From positions 94,386 through 144,155 of the forward strand of contig DCHE01000088.1 of assembly GCA_002314775.1 (NCBI GenBank): 49,770 nt of DNA. Direction: 5' to 3'. Source of the stretch: Lachnospiraceae bacterium UBA1760 (GTDB taxonomy: Bacteria > Bacillota > Clostridia > Lachnospirales > Lachnospiraceae). The position numbers and the translations under genes were made by a program. Each line of letters opens with the position of its first letter. The first letter of the stretch is position 1. The notes beneath the pieces are model-generated. The model was not told the DNA's origin, ran no database searches, and saw nothing but the letters and a program-made list of their open reading frames with translations. This document shows positions 48,131 through 49,770 of this stretch, piece after piece.

Positions 48131-49770
48131 ATGGCATTTAATGAAATGTTAGCTAATAGCGTACAATTTGATCAAAAATTAGAGTATCAGGAAAGATATC
48201 ATGGAGATATTCAGGAAGCATCAGAAGAAGATATTATTTATGGTGTAGACAGACTTGAAACTACCGAGTCAGGGCTTTCTGTTTTTGCTCTTCCAACTAC
48301 AACATCACGTGTAGAAATGAGCATTGCAGATGGCATAAAGGTTGAAAATGCGCTTCGAGCAATTAGACAACAGATAAGGCAGCTTGAGAGACAGTATTTG
48401 GCACCTAATGCACAGAATAAGACTGAATATCAGAATAAAGCTGCTGAATTGAAGAAACTCTATTACGAGCTTGAGGATGGCTATTATGATGCAGCTAAAA
48501 TGCGTGAGTATGGACTGGTACAGTATACTGACGGAACCGGACTTAGAACAAGAAAAGCATTAACCAGGTCTGAGCAAAAGGAAAGAGATAAGAAGGAAAA
48601 GGCTTGGAGAGAAAAGAAGCAGGCTAAGACAGAGGCAATGTATAAAAGCAACCAGCTGATAAAGGCAGGTGCAACTGAAAAAATCAATCCTGATTTTCTT
48701 AAGTCTGATTTCATGAGAGAGAAGCTTAAAAATACAACTGTAAGCATTGTAAATGATGCAAATGAATCAAGAACTGTAACTCAGGAGGAGCTTCTCAGGA
48801 TGGTCTTAAACAACGACTTTTCAAATCTTGAGAAGCTTGACAAGGCTGCAAAGCACCTTGTAGCAGCATATTACATGGAAAATGTATTTGCAAGAGAGGT
48901 TGGAGCCTTAAGAGATCCAGCTCAAATTATAGCCAGATTAGATGGAATTGAGTCACATCCACTTCTTAGAATAGGTATTTCCCTTGCAGCTCAGGGACGA
49001 CTTAGTCAGAGAGTTCAGGGACTTGGTGACACGGCGTGGTTTGAGAAGCTAGACGAGTTGCTCAACACAAAGATGATGGAGAAAACCCTAACTGCAGCTC
49101 CAACTGCTTCAGCGGATATAAGCCAGGAGGACATAAGACGTAATACAGAGTCGCAGATGTTTATGGCAAAGACAATGCTTATATGTCATATGAGTAAATT
49201 TACAATTTCAAGAAACAAGGAGAAGGCACCATGGGAACAGACCGTTGCCAATGCATTTGCTCATTGTTCAAGAGTTGGTATTATTCTTCCAGGCGTGTCT
49301 GGTCCAAATCTCAGTAAGGAACAGGACAAGATGATTGACCATTACACTGGAGCAGGTCAGGGACTTAAGGCGGGCTTCTATAAGAGATTCTCTGCAACTC
49401 ATGCCTTAGATAGAAAGAGCAAGAACAAGGATGACTTCAGGGAGAAGAAATGGTATGGTTATAACCCTTGGGGACAGTTTGGTATGAACGTTGCTGTAGG
49501 CGGACTTGGTAATGATGGTATCACAGGAGAAGGCGGACGTGCTCGTAAGTATAAAAATGATGGAACCTCAGGGCATCTTTACATGAAGCTTCTTAAGGGT
49601 GGTAAAAACACACATACAGGTATGCTTATTGGTTTTGAGTCAGATGGACCACTTGTTCATAATCAGCTCGGTCATATTCATGGACTTGGAAATGGTGAGT
49701 TCCAGTCAAGCTTTGGTGGTCAGAGAGTTGATGAGGTAGGAGATAAGTACGGTGGAAGAACTGCAGATTT
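48131..49770 (+). CDS. Candidate CIS cargo protein, copy 2 (3' partial)
   Basis: A reading frame open to the last base of the window, with 546 complete codons visible. It starts at ATG with GGGAGG upstream. The first 60 residues (MAFNEMLANSVQFDQ) and everything from about residue 155 are closely similar to copy 1, including the charged helix and the C-terminal GTSGHLYMKLLKGG and NQLGHIHGLGNGEFQ motifs. The segment between (about 60-150) differs. Long stretches are nearly identical in DNA, so the duplication is recent or maintained by gene conversion. The end of the gene lies outside the window. Confidence 0.75.
   Translation, partial: MAFNEMLANSVQFDQKLEYQERYHGDIQEASEEDIIYGVDRLETTESGLSVFALPTTTSRVEMSIADGIKVENALRAIRQQIRQLERQYLAPNAQNKTEYQNKAAELKKLYYELEDGYYDAAKMREYGLVQYTDGTGLRTRKALTRSEQKERDKKEKAWREKKQAKTEAMYKSNQLIKAGATEKINPDFLKSDFMREKLKNTTVSIVNDANESRTVTQEELLRMVLNNDFSNLEKLDKAAKHLVAAYYMENVFAREVGALRDPAQIIARLDGIESHPLLRIGISLAAQGRLSQRVQGLGDTAWFEKLDELLNTKMMEKTLTAAPTASADISQEDIRRNTESQMFMAKTMLICHMSKFTISRNKEKAPWEQTVANAFAHCSRVGIILPGVSGPNLSKEQDKMIDHYTGAGQGLKAGFYKRFSATHALDRKSKNKDDFREKKWYGYNPWGQFGMNVAVGGLGNDGITGEGGRARKYKNDGTSGHLYMKLLKGGKNTHTGMLIGFESDGPLVHNQLGHIHGLGNGEFQSSFGGQRVDEVGDKYGGRTAD

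Overview
The window comes from a low-GC Gram-positive bacterium. Signs are strong purine-rich ribosome binding sites, frequent TTG and GTG starts, AGA/AGG arginine codons, DUF1294 and SpoIIE/RsbW-type regulators, and no outer-membrane genes apart from one odd TolC-like protein. The protein style suggests a Clostridia/Lachnospiraceae-like organism. That placement is an inference from composition and families, not a phylogenetic result. Almost everything lies on the + strand. No rRNA, tRNA, CRISPR array, insertion sequence or integrase was seen, and no gene-free stretch exceeds about 200 bases.

Region 1 (1-6200) is ordinary chromosome: the 3' part of a membrane-anchored NM-repeat protein, a MATE exporter and a DUF1294 membrane protein joined by 4-base overlaps, an M24 aminopeptidase P, and an ECF-like sigma factor with a membrane-bound putative anti-sigma partner. 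A strong bidirectional terminator closes it. Region 2 (6270-8933) is a signalling patch: a minus-strand membrane protein with a histidine-kinase-type ATPase domain but no visible phospho-accepting histidine, then an OmpR-type response regulator and a small sensor kinase.

Region 3 (9028-38649) is a nearly gap-free locus for a phage-tail-like contractile injection system (CIS). Its first third (9028-19503) encodes proteins not found in phage tails: an RYFSGK/Ig-like protein, a tail-anchored protein resembling a pseudokinase, a membrane protein with a degenerate cyclase-like domain and TPR, a membrane MORN-repeat protein, an exported TolC-like coiled-coil protein, and an 893-residue exported protein with a Gly/Ser linker. 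These could anchor the device in the envelope. The tail genes follow: DUF4255 cap protein, a beta-rich protein, DUF4280 PAAR-like tip, sheath, tube, tail assembly protein with a DUF6760 frame reached by a probable -1 frameshift, a second tube-like protein with a repeat tail, a long helical protein, two CIS tube-domain paralogues, gpD-like hub, gpV/gp5-like spike, gp25, two baseplate J-like proteins and a tail protein I-like protein. There is no capsid, terminase, portal, integrase or lysis gene, so this is a CIS rather than a prophage. No AAA+ ATPase was found inside the window.

Region 4 (38650-45231) starts at a good sigma-A-like promoter. It encodes a partner-switching module: STAS antagonist, orphan FtsE-like ATPase, RsbW-like kinase, a beta-propeller/sensor/MFS fusion, a GNAT-like protein with a C-terminal cysteine cluster, and a membrane PP2C (SpoIIE) phosphatase. 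It could tie production or firing of the CIS to an extracellular signal. Region 5 (45289-49770) has two tandem, highly similar genes of unknown function separated by a two-domain GNAT-like gene. The second copy runs off the window. They are the best candidates for CIS cargo.

The most unusual points are the envelope module in an apparently Gram-positive CIS, the probable -1 frameshift in the tail assembly gene, the short-motif repeat tail on the second tube-like protein, the TTAATTAA array before the sheath gene, the degenerate signalling enzymes (pseudokinase, cyclase), and the duplicated cargo candidates.
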